A DNA stretch of 30,944 nucleotides from Antrodiella citrinella. Lineage: Eukaryota > Basidiomycota > Agaricomycetes > Polyporales > Steccherinaceae. The notes under the pieces are model-generated. The model was given only the letters and a program-made list of their open reading frames with translations. It had not been told where the DNA came from and did not search any database. The DNA is taken from NCBI GenBank assembly GCA_004802725.1, contig SGPM01000318.1, positions 1 to 30,944 of the forward strand. Direction: 5' to 3'. Made by a program: the position numbers and the translations under genes. Shown here one piece after another: positions 30,932 to 30,944 of this stretch (within the stretch, counting starts at the first letter, position 1; every line of letters starts with the position of its first letter).

Positions 30932-30944
30932 CGACTTGAGCGTG

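Noticed and set aside
1..30944. CRISPR array, tRNA, rRNA or bacterial-type operon
   Set aside because: No evenly spaced repeats, no cloverleaf or T-loop signature noticed, and all genes have spliceosomal introns.

Overview
The window is nuclear DNA of a filamentous basidiomycete, most likely an agaricomycete. Genes sit close together on both strands. Coding sequences are cut by many very short GT-AG introns (about 47-78 bp), and the recognisable proteins (ATRIP/Rad26, Upf2, Tudor-SN, a Phi-like GST, an F-box protein) have a fungal character. There is no sign of a bacterial operon, a CRISPR array, a tRNA or an rRNA. All gene models below were spliced by hand: frames were joined at GT...AG sites, and the exon lengths sum to a whole number of codons in every intact gene.

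Layout. 1-0.9 kb: no gene; a 405-bp fold-back (MITE-like) repeat. 1.2-4.7 kb (+): checkpoint protein ATRIP/Rad26. 5.5-6.4 kb (+): glutathione S-transferase. 6.7-9.8 kb (-): two DJ-1/PfpI paralogues in tandem. 10.4-20.3 kb: a compact housekeeping block of four genes in alternating orientation, SND1 (-), mitochondrial ribosomal protein bS6m/MRP17 (+), a HAD-like hydrolase (-) and UPF2 (+). SND1/MRP17 and HAD/UPF2 are divergent over about 260 bp, and MRP17/HAD converge with 27 bp between stop codons. 21-23.1 kb (-): a weak candidate gene and an F-box protein. 23.9-26.9 kb (+): a second DJ-1/PfpI cluster, with one broken copy and two intact tandem copies. 27.7-29.0 kb (+): a coiled-coil protein carrying 17 perfectly spaced Gly-X3 units. 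29.6-30.9 kb: an isolated RNase H fragment of a non-LTR retrotransposon, followed by hairpin-rich sequence.

Functional themes. The DJ-1/PfpI genes are the accessory signal. Four intact copies and one pseudogene share exactly the same three intron positions (exons 286/176/91/134 nt, with small exceptions) and flank the conserved housekeeping block on both sides. SND1 and UPF2 are both RNA-metabolism proteins, but nothing in the sequence ties their neighbourhood to shared function. The GST and DJ-1 genes could both belong to stress or detoxification metabolism; that is inference only.
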